From positions 4,774,001 to 4,838,000 of the forward strand of contig NZ_CP084580.1 of assembly GCF_021869765.1 (NCBI RefSeq): a DNA stretch of 64,000 nucleotides, read 5' to 3'. Source of the stretch: Chryseobacterium sp. MEBOG06 (GTDB lineage Bacteria; Bacteroidota; Bacteroidia; Flavobacteriales; Weeksellaceae). This document shows, one piece after another, positions 51,967 to 61,263 of the stretch. The number at the start of each line of letters is the position of its first letter. Positions within the stretch are counted from its first letter, which is position 1. The notes beneath the pieces were generated by a model. It searched no databases and had not been told where the DNA came from. It was given only the letters and a program-made list of their open reading frames with translations. Made by a program: the position numbers and the translations under genes.

Positions 51967-53655
51967 TTATTTCTGAAACGTAAAAGTTTGCGTATTGGTA
52001 TTTCCAGCGGTATTGATGGTTGTCACTTTTAAAGTATGAGAACCTGATCCTTTCGGGCATTTTTCATCAAAAGCGTAAACAAAATCATCCTTTACCCGGG
52101 CAAAACGAAGCCATTTTCCATCCAATTCTGCACGCAATGAAATAATATCTCCTATTTTCGTTGTTCCTCTTAGCCGTAAAGAGCTGCTGTTGACCAAAGC
52201 GCCTCCTTTCCAGCTGGATGAAACGGATGGCAGATTATGATCCGTAATTAATTTCGCATTCCCTAATCTGTTAAATTGTGCTTCAACCTTATCTCCGTTC
52301 CATTTCCCTTTTACCACATTGGTATCGCTTCCGTAATTAAGCAGAACTACTACTTTGTCTTTTTCGTCGCTGGTTAATTTTCTACTTGGTTTTATTTTCA
52401 AAGTATAATCATCCTGCACCGGAATATATGGATTATGAAGAACAATAGAGTTCGAAACTGAATTCAGATCGGCATCTTGTTTTTCATACATATTAAAATT
52501 TACCGCATCATATACTGCATTTTTACTGAAATTAATTTCGGCATTTTCGGTAGTGATTGTTTTCCCTTCATTTGGCATTACCGTTTTACTTGTAGGCGAA
52601 GTTTCATCAGCAACTTTACCCAGCTGTACTTTTGTGGCCAGCCGGCTTGTATTTCCACTGACATCTTTTAAAATAATTTCAATATTGTGAATATTCTCAT
52701 CCTGAAGGTTAATAATTCCTGACCAATTTGGCTGGCTGTAATTCTTAAGTTTCATCCCCGGCAAAGATGATAAGTGCTGAATACTCATTTTATCTCTGAC
52801 AAATTTGGTATAATCGATGCAGCCATTGATATATCGGGTATCATCATAACTTACTTTATCTATGGAAAAACCATAGACCAGCTTTCCATCCATCAGTAAT
52901 TCTGCGTGATAAATACCAAGATTAAATCCCTGATTAGCTTTATCTACAGCTTTGATTGCAAAGCTTATCATGGGAGAACTGACTCTCACAACATCAGAGG
53001 TATAAGCATTTCCTGCTTTTTTAACGGCAATTGCATTTGCTCCCGGCTCATAGGTGCTGAATCTGCGGTCATACCAATAAAGTCCAGTGATAATGGGAGC
53101 TATATTATCGGGAATATTAAAACCAAAAAGCAATGGATTAAGGCATTCTTCTGTTTTGGTATCTCTTATTTCAAAATGCAGATGCGGACCTGCGGATCCT
53201 CCGGTATTTCCGCTCAAAGCAATCTGTTGTCCTTTTTCTACAGGAAACTGCCCGGGCTGAAAATTGATGTCCTGTTCCCACTTTTCATCTTTATACTGTT
53301 GTTCCTTTACATATTCATCAAGCCTATCGAAGTATTTATTCAAGTGGGCATACACTGTAGTATAACCATTGGGATGCGTAATGTAGACTGCATTTCCAAA
53401 ACCGTATCGTTCTATTTTTATTCTGCTTACATAACCTTCCGCCGCCGCAACAACCGGTAAATTTTCCTGGCTGTTCGTTCTCAAATCCAGCCCCATATGA
53501 AAATGATTGGTCCGGATCGCTCCAAAATTGGCGGCCAGCTGCATGGGGATATTTAATGGATTTCGGAAATAATTCTGTGGATAGGCATTTTGAGCCAGGG
53601 CGAAAATACTGCTGACAAAACAGACAATAAGCATTAGTTTAGGAAAAGTCTTCAT
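51967..53655 (-). CDS. M23 family metallopeptidase (LytM-type), secreted
   Basis: A 562-residue exported protein. The signal peptide (MKTFPKLMLIVCFVSSIFALAQ) is followed by the LytM/M23 catalytic domain at about residues 40-180, with the zinc ligands in FHMGLDLR (HxxxD) and GPHLHFEI (HxH). The remainder is beta-rich with Ig-like character (YDRRFSTYEPGANAIAVKK; DYTLKIKPSRKL). Such enzymes cleave peptidoglycan cross-bridges or are regulatory envelope proteins. It lies 67 bp upstream of the ligase gene on the same strand but looks unrelated to pigment synthesis. Confidence 0.87.
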   Translation of the reverse strand: MKTFPKLMLIVCFVSSIFALAQNAYPQNYFRNPLNIPMQLAANFGAIRTNHFHMGLDLRTNSQENLPVVAAAEGYVSRIKIERYGFGNAVYITHPNGYTTVYAHLNKYFDRLDEYVKEQQYKDEKWEQDINFQPGQFPVEKGQQIALSGNTGGSAGPHLHFEIRDTKTEECLNPLLFGFNIPDNIAPIITGLYWYDRRFSTYEPGANAIAVKKAGNAYTSDVVRVSSPMISFAIKAVDKANQGFNLGIYHAELLMDGKLVYGFSIDKVSYDDTRYINGCIDYTKFVRDKMSIQHLSSLPGMKLKNYSQPNWSGIINLQDENIHNIEIILKDVSGNTSRLATKVQLGKVADETSPTSKTVMPNEGKTITTENAEINFSKNAVYDAVNFNMYEKQDADLNSVSNSIVLHNPYIPVQDDYTLKIKPSRKLTSDEKDKVVVLLNYGSDTNVVKGKWNGDKVEAQFNRLGNAKLITDHNLPSVSSSWKGGALVNSSSLRLRGTTKIGDIISLRAELDGKWLRFARVKDDFVYAFDEKCPKGSGSHTLKVTTINTAGNTNTQTFTFQK

Positions 53656-53886
53656 ACAGTATTTGGGTTTATTCTACTTAAATGTACAAAATCCCAGCCA
53701 ATAAACGATTGTTGCCATAACCTATTTTAAAATCACTTTTATTTTTATACGCCAAGTTTTGTCGTTACCAGCATTGATATTTGCCCTATAAAGGTTCAGA
53801 TGAAAAATCAGTAGATACTTCTGCTGATCTGAAATGATATACCAACAACCAGAACATAAAAATAATATTAATGAAAAAACTTAAAG

Positions 53887-56511
53887 ATGAATTTTAAAAA
53901 TCCTTTAAAAGGAATGGACGATTTTGATAAGATAAGTCGGGAAATATGGGCAGATATGAAAGGAGAAAAGGTAGCAACCAACTCCATAGAACCTTTTTTT
54001 ACAAATCTGTGGGTAGATGAGGGAAAGCTTTTCAGACTGCTTGCTTCTTCAACAGATTTCAACACTTATCTTTTTGATGCAAGGAAAAACTTTATAGACT
54101 ATTCGCAAGAATTAGAAAAAGTAAACCTGAAAGAAATACCTCCTGTGAAAATTGATAATGTACGAGTGAAGACCAAGATGATTGAGAAATTAGTCATCCA
54201 GGAACCTAAAATAGATGCAAAACAATTTCAAAATACTTTTTTAGAACGTATTGATAAAAAGGTATGGGTAAATGTGAGTCCCGGTTATATTGATCCCAAA
54301 AAATATACCCATCATACGGAAATAGGAATTAGGGAGAGAAAAATTGACTGTACTATCAACATCCCCTATCGTGACTACAACAGGGAAGCTACACAGACCG
54401 CAATAAACGAAGTAGAAACTACAATCAGTTATTCTTCAAAATCTCCTGATGCTATAAAAATCAATCTCAGTGATGTGGAAGATTATATGGATGTTATTAC
54501 TTATCTTTTTCCTTATCATCGAGAAATGGCACAGATAGGCCTCATTGCTCATTTTGAAGAGGCAGGAAACGGGCTTACCACAGTTGATGATCTGATGTTT
54601 TTCTATAATCAGCTTCCTAATTTTGCTCTGACAGGCGTAGGTTACAAAGGAAAAGCAAAGAAGCTTTCAGATGAAATGCTATGGAATCATTTTTTACAGT
54701 TCTTAAATTTTGATTCTCAATTGCTTCGTGATGTAGATTCAATAGGAAAAGCGGCTGCTCTGGCAGTAGAGCCTTTCAGAGATAAAAGCCGATATGCCAT
54801 CCGCATTCTCACAGCTATTTCGGGAGAATTTGTTTATAAAAAGATTAAAAATGATCCTAAGCTCATTCTTCACATTTATCATTCTTTAGATGGAGAAAGT
54901 GTGTATATGGGAAAAGGCATTATTTCAGATACCAATCAGGTTGCCCATGGGCAAATGTTTGAAAACAAAGAGCTTTTTGTAATTTATGTAATGGCTTTCA
55001 TGCAGACTCAGCACGCAATGGATGACGCTCATCAGCCTTTGCAAAGAAGTTCTCTTTTCGCATTGGGAGTCAGCAGAGATTCTGACACCATAGAAAGACA
55101 TTGTGAACTTACAGGATATTTTATGGAAGGAGATCCTGATAATATTGTCACCTTGATTAATACTGTAAAGGTATTTAATCTAAAAACGAAGGAAATTGAA
55201 GCTGAAAATGAGATTGAAAACGGAGAATTCAGACCTCTGGACATGCTGCATCTCAAAGTGTATGAAAAAGCAAAGCTTTCTTCCGGCAAGATTCAAACTC
55301 TTGAAACAGATACTGAGGTTCCTGCATTATTTCTTTATCATATCGCTCAAAAGAAGGCAGTAGAGGATGCATTAAGGTGTCTTCGTGTTGCTGCAGATCT
55401 TATGGTGATATCAGCCAGTCTTGCGACTATAGAATCCGGAGTATCGGGATTGCCATTATATGTAGCTTATGCAGATATCGGGGTCGCTCTTTCAGATTTT
55501 TATATAGAGACTAAGCTCAGAGATGAACTTCAAATGACTACCAAAGGGCAAGATCTTTTAAAATTATGGGATGATATTTATATGGTTCAGGGCGCGACAA
55601 ATGCCATGGCGAGTATGCTGCCTAAGGCAGAAAAAGCACTGGATGCCACCGTAGAAGTATTGTATACTTCCAGGTATTCAGGTCAACAGGAAAGCATACA
55701 AAAGTTAATCAAAAATACATTATATTCGTTTCCTTTAAGGAATTATTCTAAAAATGGATTAAATGTTCTTTTAAAGTCCAGTGTTGAAAATATTACCAGA
55801 CATTCTTCTGATTTTGAGAAGCTGAGAGTGTTTTTTATTGAGAATGCAGCGAAAGAAATAGGAGTACTTCATAAAGGAAAATTGCTTTTCAAAGGAGAAT
55901 CTCCTGCAAGGACGGATATTTTTTTAGATTATGTCTATAGAAAAGCAGGTGGAAATTTAGCTAAGCTTGAAGAAGAGTTTGGCAGACTTGCCGGAATGGC
56001 AGAGAATGCTACACCACGCATTAGCCTTACCGCAGATGAGTTTAGAGCTGGACTAAAAGTTCTTGAAGAAACTACAATCAATGCTGAAAATGCAATTGAT
56101 TATATATATGATGTATTACCTTATTTTAATCATCATATAGTTAATGGAGAGGTTGTGATGATTTCAACTTCTAACTGTGTACTTGTAGTTCAAAAAGTAG
56201 TAGAATATTTAACGACAGGAAATATTTCAGCAGCTATTCATACTGAAGGTTTGGAAGTTAGTACTCTAGAGACCATTTATCATAATGAATTTTCAGTTAC
56301 AACCATTGATGAGCTAAAAAGTATTGATAGTATGGCAAATGGTGAAATAGGAATTATATATGGTTACAAGCCTAGCTCTTCAATTAACACAATTGGACAT
56401 GTATTTAATGTTGTTAAATTAAAAAATAGATTATTATTGTTAGATGGACAAAAAGGTATATTAGCCATGGTAGGAGAATATAAAATATTAGAATATTTAA
56501 AAGTAAAGTAG
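53887..56511 (+). CDS. Polymorphic toxin with C-terminal papain-fold (Tox-PL-like) domain
   Basis: An 874-residue protein without signal peptide or T9SS tail. Residues 1-730 belong to no family I recognise; a hydrophobic stretch at about 500-540 (LMVISASLATIESGVSGLPLYV) could insert into membranes. The last 139 residues (736-874) have the papain-fold toxin pattern: SNCVLVVQ (Cys764), GEIGIIYGY, IGHVFNVVKL (His838) and LLLLDGQKG (Asp853), the Cys-His-Asp triad of Tox-PL-type glutamine deamidases or proteases. GC falls from about 39% in the middle (hand count, 54961-55140) to about 25% at the end (56341-56510), as expected for an exchanged toxin tip. Three immunity-type genes follow, the first 2 bp after the stop. 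The delivery system is not evident; T6SS is one possibility. Confidence 0.75.
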   Translation: MNFKNPLKGMDDFDKISREIWADMKGEKVATNSIEPFFTNLWVDEGKLFRLLASSTDFNTYLFDARKNFIDYSQELEKVNLKEIPPVKIDNVRVKTKMIEKLVIQEPKIDAKQFQNTFLERIDKKVWVNVSPGYIDPKKYTHHTEIGIRERKIDCTINIPYRDYNREATQTAINEVETTISYSSKSPDAIKINLSDVEDYMDVITYLFPYHREMAQIGLIAHFEEAGNGLTTVDDLMFFYNQLPNFALTGVGYKGKAKKLSDEMLWNHFLQFLNFDSQLLRDVDSIGKAAALAVEPFRDKSRYAIRILTAISGEFVYKKIKNDPKLILHIYHSLDGESVYMGKGIISDTNQVAHGQMFENKELFVIYVMAFMQTQHAMDDAHQPLQRSSLFALGVSRDSDTIERHCELTGYFMEGDPDNIVTLINTVKVFNLKTKEIEAENEIENGEFRPLDMLHLKVYEKAKLSSGKIQTLETDTEVPALFLYHIAQKKAVEDALRCLRVAADLMVISASLATIESGVSGLPLYVAYADIGVALSDFYIETKLRDELQMTTKGQDLLKLWDDIYMVQGATNAMASMLPKAEKALDATVEVLYTSRYSGQQESIQKLIKNTLYSFPLRNYSKNGLNVLLKSSVENITRHSSDFEKLRVFFIENAAKEIGVLHKGKLLFKGESPARTDIFLDYVYRKAGGNLAKLEEEFGRLAGMAENATPRISLTADEFRAGLKVLEETTINAENAIDYIYDVLPYFNHHIVNGEVVMISTSNCVLVVQKVVEYLTTGNISAAIHTEGLEVSTLETIYHNEFSVTTIDELKSIDSMANGEIGIIYGYKPSSSINTIGHVFNVVKLKNRLLLLDGQKGILAMVGEYKILEYLKVK

Positions 56512-56513
56512 TT

Positions 56514-56819
56514 ATGTTAAACAAAGAGAAAATAAACGAAATAGCAAAACGCTATATAGAGCACCTTGAAGGAAAAATGAATATTAAATTAGCTATTGCT
56601 CAAGAGCTCACAATAAATAAACCATATGGAAATATATATTTTTGGGGAGCACAAGATTCAAAAAAGCATCGTCTGGCAGGTAATGGTCCTTTTCTAGTAG
56701 AAAGCGAAGATGGCAGAGTTCTTAGATTTGGAACAGCTGACCCTACAGAATATTATATTACGCTCTATGAAAATGGTAATTGGAATCCAGGTTCTAATGA
56801 CATCTGGTATCCAAACTAA
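56514..56819 (+). CDS. Imm35/YrhB-like immunity protein, copy 1
   Basis: A 101-residue cytoplasmic protein with the Imm35/YrhB layout: an N-terminal helix (KINEIAKRYIEHL), then YGNIYFW, the core KHRLAGNGPFLV, RVLRFGTADPTEYYI and a C-terminal NWNPG. Imm35 proteins are typically next to papain-fold polymorphic toxins and neutralise them by binding. It starts 2 bp after the toxin stop, so it is likely translated together with the toxin and is the best candidate for the cognate antidote. The base composition is as low as that of the toxin tip. Confidence 0.75.
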   Translation: MLNKEKINEIAKRYIEHLEGKMNIKLAIAQELTINKPYGNIYFWGAQDSKKHRLAGNGPFLVESEDGRVLRFGTADPTEYYITLYENGNWNPGSNDIWYPN

Positions 56820-56869
56820 GCCGATATTAATTTTATTGTTTCATTAAATAAAATTTCAAGTAAAATAAT

Positions 56870-57178
56870 ATGCTAACAGACAACAAAATGCTAGAAATAG
56901 CTAATAAGTATATAAAGCAAATTGGGCAAAGAATAAATATTGAACTTGAAATTCCTAGCGAATTTATTAAGAAAAGTTATGGAAATGTTTATGATTATGT
57001 TGCGAAGGATTCTACAAAACATCGTTTAGCTGGCAATGGCCCATTTCTTGTGAAAAATGACACTGGTATAGTCATTCAATTTGGAACATCTGACGATGTA
57101 GAGTATTATTTAAGTGGGTATGAAGATGGTACATGGAAACCTAGCATTCATGGCGTTTGGGATCCTAATCAGAATTAA
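56870..57178 (+). CDS. Imm35/YrhB-like immunity protein, copy 2
   Basis: A 102-residue paralogue of copy 1: it shares the 12-residue core KHRLAGNGPFLV exactly, as well as YGNVY, IQFGTSDDVEYYL and a final WxP. The first two copies are closely related over the whole length, pointing to a fairly recent tandem duplication. It follows copy 1 after 50 bp on the same strand. It may protect against a variant of the neighbouring toxin carried by competitors. Confidence 0.72.
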   Translation: MLTDNKMLEIANKYIKQIGQRINIELEIPSEFIKKSYGNVYDYVAKDSTKHRLAGNGPFLVKNDTGIVIQFGTSDDVEYYLSGYEDGTWKPSIHGVWDPNQN

Positions 57179-57195
57179 TATTCATAAAAATTCAC

Positions 57196-57513
57196 ATGCT
57201 AACAGAACAAGAAGTAATAGAAATTGCAAGAAACTATGTTAAAAAGTTAAGTCAAAAATGGGAAGTAGAACTTACCATTGCAGAAGAATATTTAATTCAA
57301 AAAGAGTATGGTGTGATATTTTATTTTAATTCAAAAAAATATGTAGAAGATAAAATTGAAAGAGCCAAACTAATAGGCTGTTCCCCTTTCCTGATAGAAA
57401 GTAAGACTGGTAAAATTGTAGTGTTTGGAACGAATAGATCTATTGACTACTACATTCAAGAATACGAAGCGGAAAGATGGCCAGATATGCCAAGACTTAA
57501 TGATTTTGAATAA
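57196..57513 (+). CDS. Imm35/YrhB-like immunity protein, copy 3 (diverged)
   Basis: A 105-residue member of the same family, but clearly diverged: the core reads RAKLIGCSPFLIE in place of KHRLAGNGPFLV, followed by KIVVFGTNRSIDYYIQEYE. The N-terminal helix (EVIEIARNYVKKL) is kept, and the C-terminus lacks the NxxWxPN ending of the others. It begins 17 bp after copy 2 and is followed by a terminator, so toxin and all three immunity genes may form one unit. It probably has a different cognate toxin. Confidence 0.72.
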   Translation: MLTEQEVIEIARNYVKKLSQKWEVELTIAEEYLIQKEYGVIFYFNSKKYVEDKIERAKLIGCSPFLIESKTGKIVVFGTNRSIDYYIQEYEAERWPDMPRLNDFE

Positions 57514-57518
57514 TTTAC

Positions 57519-57542
57519 GGCCACCTTCGGGTGGCTATTTTT
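57519..57542 (+). terminator. Terminator of the toxin-immunity operon
   Basis: GCCACC (57520-57525) and GGTGGC (57530-57535) pair around a stable TTCG tetraloop, followed by CTATTTTTA. It lies 5 bp after the third immunity gene. Confidence 0.8.
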
Positions 57543-57706
57543 ATAGACAAACGGCTTCAATCTCATACTCAAAAGCATCCGAAACATCCACTCATTCTCT
57601 ATTTATTATTCCCTTTTCAGTTCTTTCTTCATTTATATTTCTGAGATTGAACTTTTTAATAGAAATTACCTAAATAAAACATATATTATAAACCGACAAA
57701 TTTTAG

Positions 57707-57714
57707 TAAATTTG
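57707..57714 (+). promoter_or_regulatory. -7 promoter element (TAAATTTG) of ileS
   Basis: TAAATTTG, a perfect TAnnTTTG match, lies 35 bp upstream of the ileS ATG at 57750. The -33 region is not clear. I see no T-box leader between promoter and start. Confidence 0.6.
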
Positions 57715-57749
57715 CAGACTTAATTAATCAACGATATTGAGATATTACA

Positions 57750-60700
57750 ATGAGCCAATTTAAAGAATACAAAAACCTCAACCTTATTGACGTAGCAGAA
57801 AATGTAGCGGAATTCTGGAAACAGAATAAAACTTTCAATAAGAGTGTTGAGATTCGTGAGGGGCAACCTGAGTTTGTTTTTTATGAAGGTCCGCCTTCAG
57901 CAAACGGTATGCCCGGAATTCACCACGTAATGGCCAGAGCATTGAAGGATATTTTCTGTCGTTATCAAACCCAAAACGGGAAACAGGTTTTCCGTAAAGC
58001 GGGTTGGGATACACACGGACTTCCTGTAGAGCTAGGCGTAGAAAAAGAATTAGGAATCACTAAAGAAGATATTGGCAAAAAAATTTCTATTGAAGATTAT
58101 AACAAAGCTTGTCGTGAAGCAGTAATGCGTTATACCGATGTTTGGAATACCCTTACTGAGAAAATCGGATATTGGGTAGATCTAAAGGATCCGTATATCA
58201 CATACAAGTCAAAATATATGGAAACCGTTTGGTGGTTGTTGAAGCAATTGTACGATAAAGGATTATTGTATAAAGGATATACAATTCAGCCTTATTCTCC
58301 AAAAGCAGGAACCGGTCTTTCTTCACACGAAGTAAACCAACCGGGTGCTTACCGTGATGTTTCTGATACAACGGTTGTTGCGCAGTTTAAAACTTTACCG
58401 GAAACTTTACCTTCATTTTTACAAGGTTTTGGAGATGTACATTTCTTAGCCTGGACGACAACTCCTTGGACGCTGCCTTCTAACACAGCTTTGACAGTTG
58501 GTCCGAAAATCGATTATGTTTTAGTAAAAACATTCAATCAATATACTTTTGAACCCATCAATATTGTTTTGGCTAAAGCTTTGGCTGGAAAACAATTTGC
58601 AAAAAAATACGCAGAAGGAACAGATGAAGATTTTGCAAACTTCACTCCTGAAACGAAAGTTATTCCTTACCAGATCCTAGCAGAATTCAAAGGTGCTGAT
58701 TTGGTTGGGATTAAATATGAGCAGTTATTACAGTACGCTCTTCCTTATCAGAATCCGGAAAATGCGTTCAGAGTAATTTCAGGAGATTTTGTTACAACTG
58801 AAGACGGAACAGGTATCGTTCATACCGCTCCTACTTTTGGTGCCGATGATGCGAAAGTAGCAAAAGAAGCTAAACCTGAAGTACCACCAATGTTGGTTTT
58901 GGATGAAAACGAAAATCCAATCCCTTTAGTGGATCTACAGGGAAGATTTTTATCTGTAGTAAACGATGAAATCTATGGTTTTGCTAATGAATATGTAAAA
59001 GGAGAATACCTTAGCGAAGACGAAAAAAATACGGAATTAAATATTCAGAAGGATAACTTAAAATCTATCATTGCAGACTTAAAGGCTTATCTTTCTGTAG
59101 ATGAAAGAATTGCTTTAAAATTAAGAAAAGAAAATAAGGCTTTCAAAGTTGAAAAATATGTTCACAGTTATCCGCACAGCTGGAGAACAGATGAGCCACT
59201 ATTATACTATCCGTTGGATTCTTGGTTTGTAAAAATGACTGCTGTAAAAGACAGATTGGTAGATTTAAACAAAGAAATCAACTGGAAGCCAAAAGCAACA
59301 GGAGAAGGACGTTTCGCCAACTGGTTGGAAAATGTAAACGACTGGAATCTTTCCCGTTCAAGATATTGGGGAATTCCTTTGCCAATCTGGAGAACAGAAG
59401 ATCTGAAAGAAGAAAAAATCATAGGTTCTGTAGAAGAATTATACAACGAAATCGAAAAATCTATTGAAGCAGGATTCATGAAAGAAAATCCGTTCAAAGA
59501 TTTTATCATCGGAGATATGTCTGAAGAGAATTATGCTTTGGTTGATCTACATAAAAATATCGTTGACCAGATTATCATTGTTTCAGATTCAGGAAGAGCA
59601 ATGAAGCGTGAAAGCGACTTGATCGACGTTTGGTTTGATTCTGGTTCTATGCCTTATGCTCAGCTGCACTATCCTTTTGAGAATAAAGAATTAATCGACA
59701 ATAATAAAGCATTCCCTGCAGATTTCATTGCGGAAGGGGTTGATCAGACTCGTGGTTGGTTCTATACACTTCACGCAATTGGAACAGCGGTTTTTGATTC
59801 AGTTGCTTATAAAAATGTAATGAGTAACGGACTTGTTTTGGATAAAAATGGCGTGAAAATGTCAAAATCCAAAGGAAATGGTGTTGACCCATTTGAAACC
59901 ATTGCTACTTACGGACCGGATGCAACGCGTTGGTACATGATTTCAAATGCAAATCCATGGGAAAACCTGAAATTCGATAGGGACGGAATTGATGAAATCA
60001 GAAGAAAGTTCTTCGGAACACTTTATAATACTTATTCATTCTTTACACTGTATGCGAATGTTGACGGATTCAATTATTCTGAAAAAGAGGTTGAAAACAG
60101 ACCGGAAATCGATAGATGGATCCTTTCGGAATTAAATCTATTAATAGAAGAAGTAAAAGCATTCTACGAAGATTACGAGCCAACACGAGTAGCAAGAGCG
60201 ATCAATACTTTCGTTAATGACAACTTGAGTAACTGGTACGTAAGATTATGCAGAAGACGTTTCTGGAAAGGAGATTATTCTGATGATAAGATCTCTGCTT
60301 ACCAGACTTTATACACTTGTCTTGAAGTAGTGGCCAAATTATCTGCTCCAATTGCACCTTTCTTTATGGACCAGCTGTATCAGGATCTGAATAAAGTAAC
60401 AGGAAAAGAAAATGTAGAATCGGTACACCTTACAGACTTCCCGGTTGCTGATGAAAATTTAATCGATCAGGATTTGGTTGAAAAAACTCACCTGGCTCAG
60501 ACCATTACAAGTTTGGTTCTTTCTATCAGACGTGCAGAAAGCTTAAAAGTAAGACAACCACTTCAGAGAGTATTAATTCCTGTTTTGGATAAAAAGACAG
60601 AAGAGCAAATTGCAGCGGTTTCTGAATTAATCAAACAAGAAGTAAACGTAAAAGAATTGCAGTTAATTAATGCTGAAGAAGCATCACACTTAATTGTAAA

Positions 60701-61205
60701 ACAGATAAAGCCTAACTTCAAAGCGCTTGGTCCTAAACTAGGAAAAGACATGAAGGTGGTAGGTGCCGAGATTACTAATCTGAATGCAGAACAGATTTCC
60801 ACTCTTGAAAAAGAAGGGAAACTGGACGTTCAGGGATATGAGATCACTCTTGATGATGTAGAAATTTCTACAAAAGATATCCCGGGATGGACTGTAACTT
60901 CCGATGGAAAAATAACTGTGGCATTAGATTTGACGTTAACCGATGAATTAAAATCTGAAGGTATCGCAAGAGAGTTCATCAACAGAATTCAAAACCTGCG
61001 AAAAGAGAATGACTTTGAATTGACAGACAGAATTAATATCTCCATTGAAAAAAATTCACCATTTATTGAAGATATTATGAAAAATGAACAATATATTTCT
61101 TCTGAAGTCTTGTCAAATAAAATAGAAATTGTATCTTCACTTTCAAATTTTAACGAAATCGAAATCGATGAAGTTAATTTTAAGATAAATATTGAAAAAA
61201 ATTAA
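57750..61205 (+). CDS. ileS: Isoleucyl-tRNA synthetase, type 2, with altered GxHH signature
   Basis: An 1151-residue class I synthetase that charges tRNA-Ile. Length and motifs fit the eukaryote-like IleRS2 subtype. The catalytic core has EGPPSANGMPG and GWDTHGLPVE, the editing domain AWTTTPWTLPSN (near residue 235) and the KMSKS loop at residues 703-707. In place of HxGH the sequence is GIHH (residues 56-59): first and third positions are exchanged. IleRS2 with this GxHH swap have been described as highly mupirocin resistant. No C-terminal zinc-finger cysteine motif is seen, as in type 2. The gene precedes the dksA-like gene. Confidence 0.93.
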   Translation: MSQFKEYKNLNLIDVAENVAEFWKQNKTFNKSVEIREGQPEFVFYEGPPSANGMPGIHHVMARALKDIFCRYQTQNGKQVFRKAGWDTHGLPVELGVEKELGITKEDIGKKISIEDYNKACREAVMRYTDVWNTLTEKIGYWVDLKDPYITYKSKYMETVWWLLKQLYDKGLLYKGYTIQPYSPKAGTGLSSHEVNQPGAYRDVSDTTVVAQFKTLPETLPSFLQGFGDVHFLAWTTTPWTLPSNTALTVGPKIDYVLVKTFNQYTFEPINIVLAKALAGKQFAKKYAEGTDEDFANFTPETKVIPYQILAEFKGADLVGIKYEQLLQYALPYQNPENAFRVISGDFVTTEDGTGIVHTAPTFGADDAKVAKEAKPEVPPMLVLDENENPIPLVDLQGRFLSVVNDEIYGFANEYVKGEYLSEDEKNTELNIQKDNLKSIIADLKAYLSVDERIALKLRKENKAFKVEKYVHSYPHSWRTDEPLLYYPLDSWFVKMTAVKDRLVDLNKEINWKPKATGEGRFANWLENVNDWNLSRSRYWGIPLPIWRTEDLKEEKIIGSVEELYNEIEKSIEAGFMKENPFKDFIIGDMSEENYALVDLHKNIVDQIIIVSDSGRAMKRESDLIDVWFDSGSMPYAQLHYPFENKELIDNNKAFPADFIAEGVDQTRGWFYTLHAIGTAVFDSVAYKNVMSNGLVLDKNGVKMSKSKGNGVDPFETIATYGPDATRWYMISNANPWENLKFDRDGIDEIRRKFFGTLYNTYSFFTLYANVDGFNYSEKEVENRPEIDRWILSELNLLIEEVKAFYEDYEPTRVARAINTFVNDNLSNWYVRLCRRRFWKGDYSDDKISAYQTLYTCLEVVAKLSAPIAPFFMDQLYQDLNKVTGKENVESVHLTDFPVADENLIDQDLVEKTHLAQTITSLVLSIRRAESLKVRQPLQRVLIPVLDKKTEEQIAAVSELIKQEVNVKELQLINAEEASHLIVKQIKPNFKALGPKLGKDMKVVGAEITNLNAEQISTLEKEGKLDVQGYEITLDDVEISTKDIPGWTVTSDGKITVALDLTLTDELKSEGIAREFINRIQNLRKENDFELTDRINISIEKNSPFIEDIMKNEQYISSEVLSNKIEIVSSLSNFNEIEIDEVNFKINIEKN

Positions 61206-61263
61206 CATGTAGTTATTGTATTTCAAATTCCATTTCATAATTTTATTAAAAAAGAGAAAGAAT

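Noticed and set aside
57425..57673. Plus-strand open frame of 82 codons after the third immunity gene
   Set aside because: It overlaps the third Imm35 gene in another frame and runs through a strong terminator (57519-57542); the translation looks random.
57715..57749. T-box or riboswitch leader in front of ileS
   Set aside because: The predicted leader is only about 30 nt, too short for a T-box, and Bacteroidetes are not known to use T-boxes widely.
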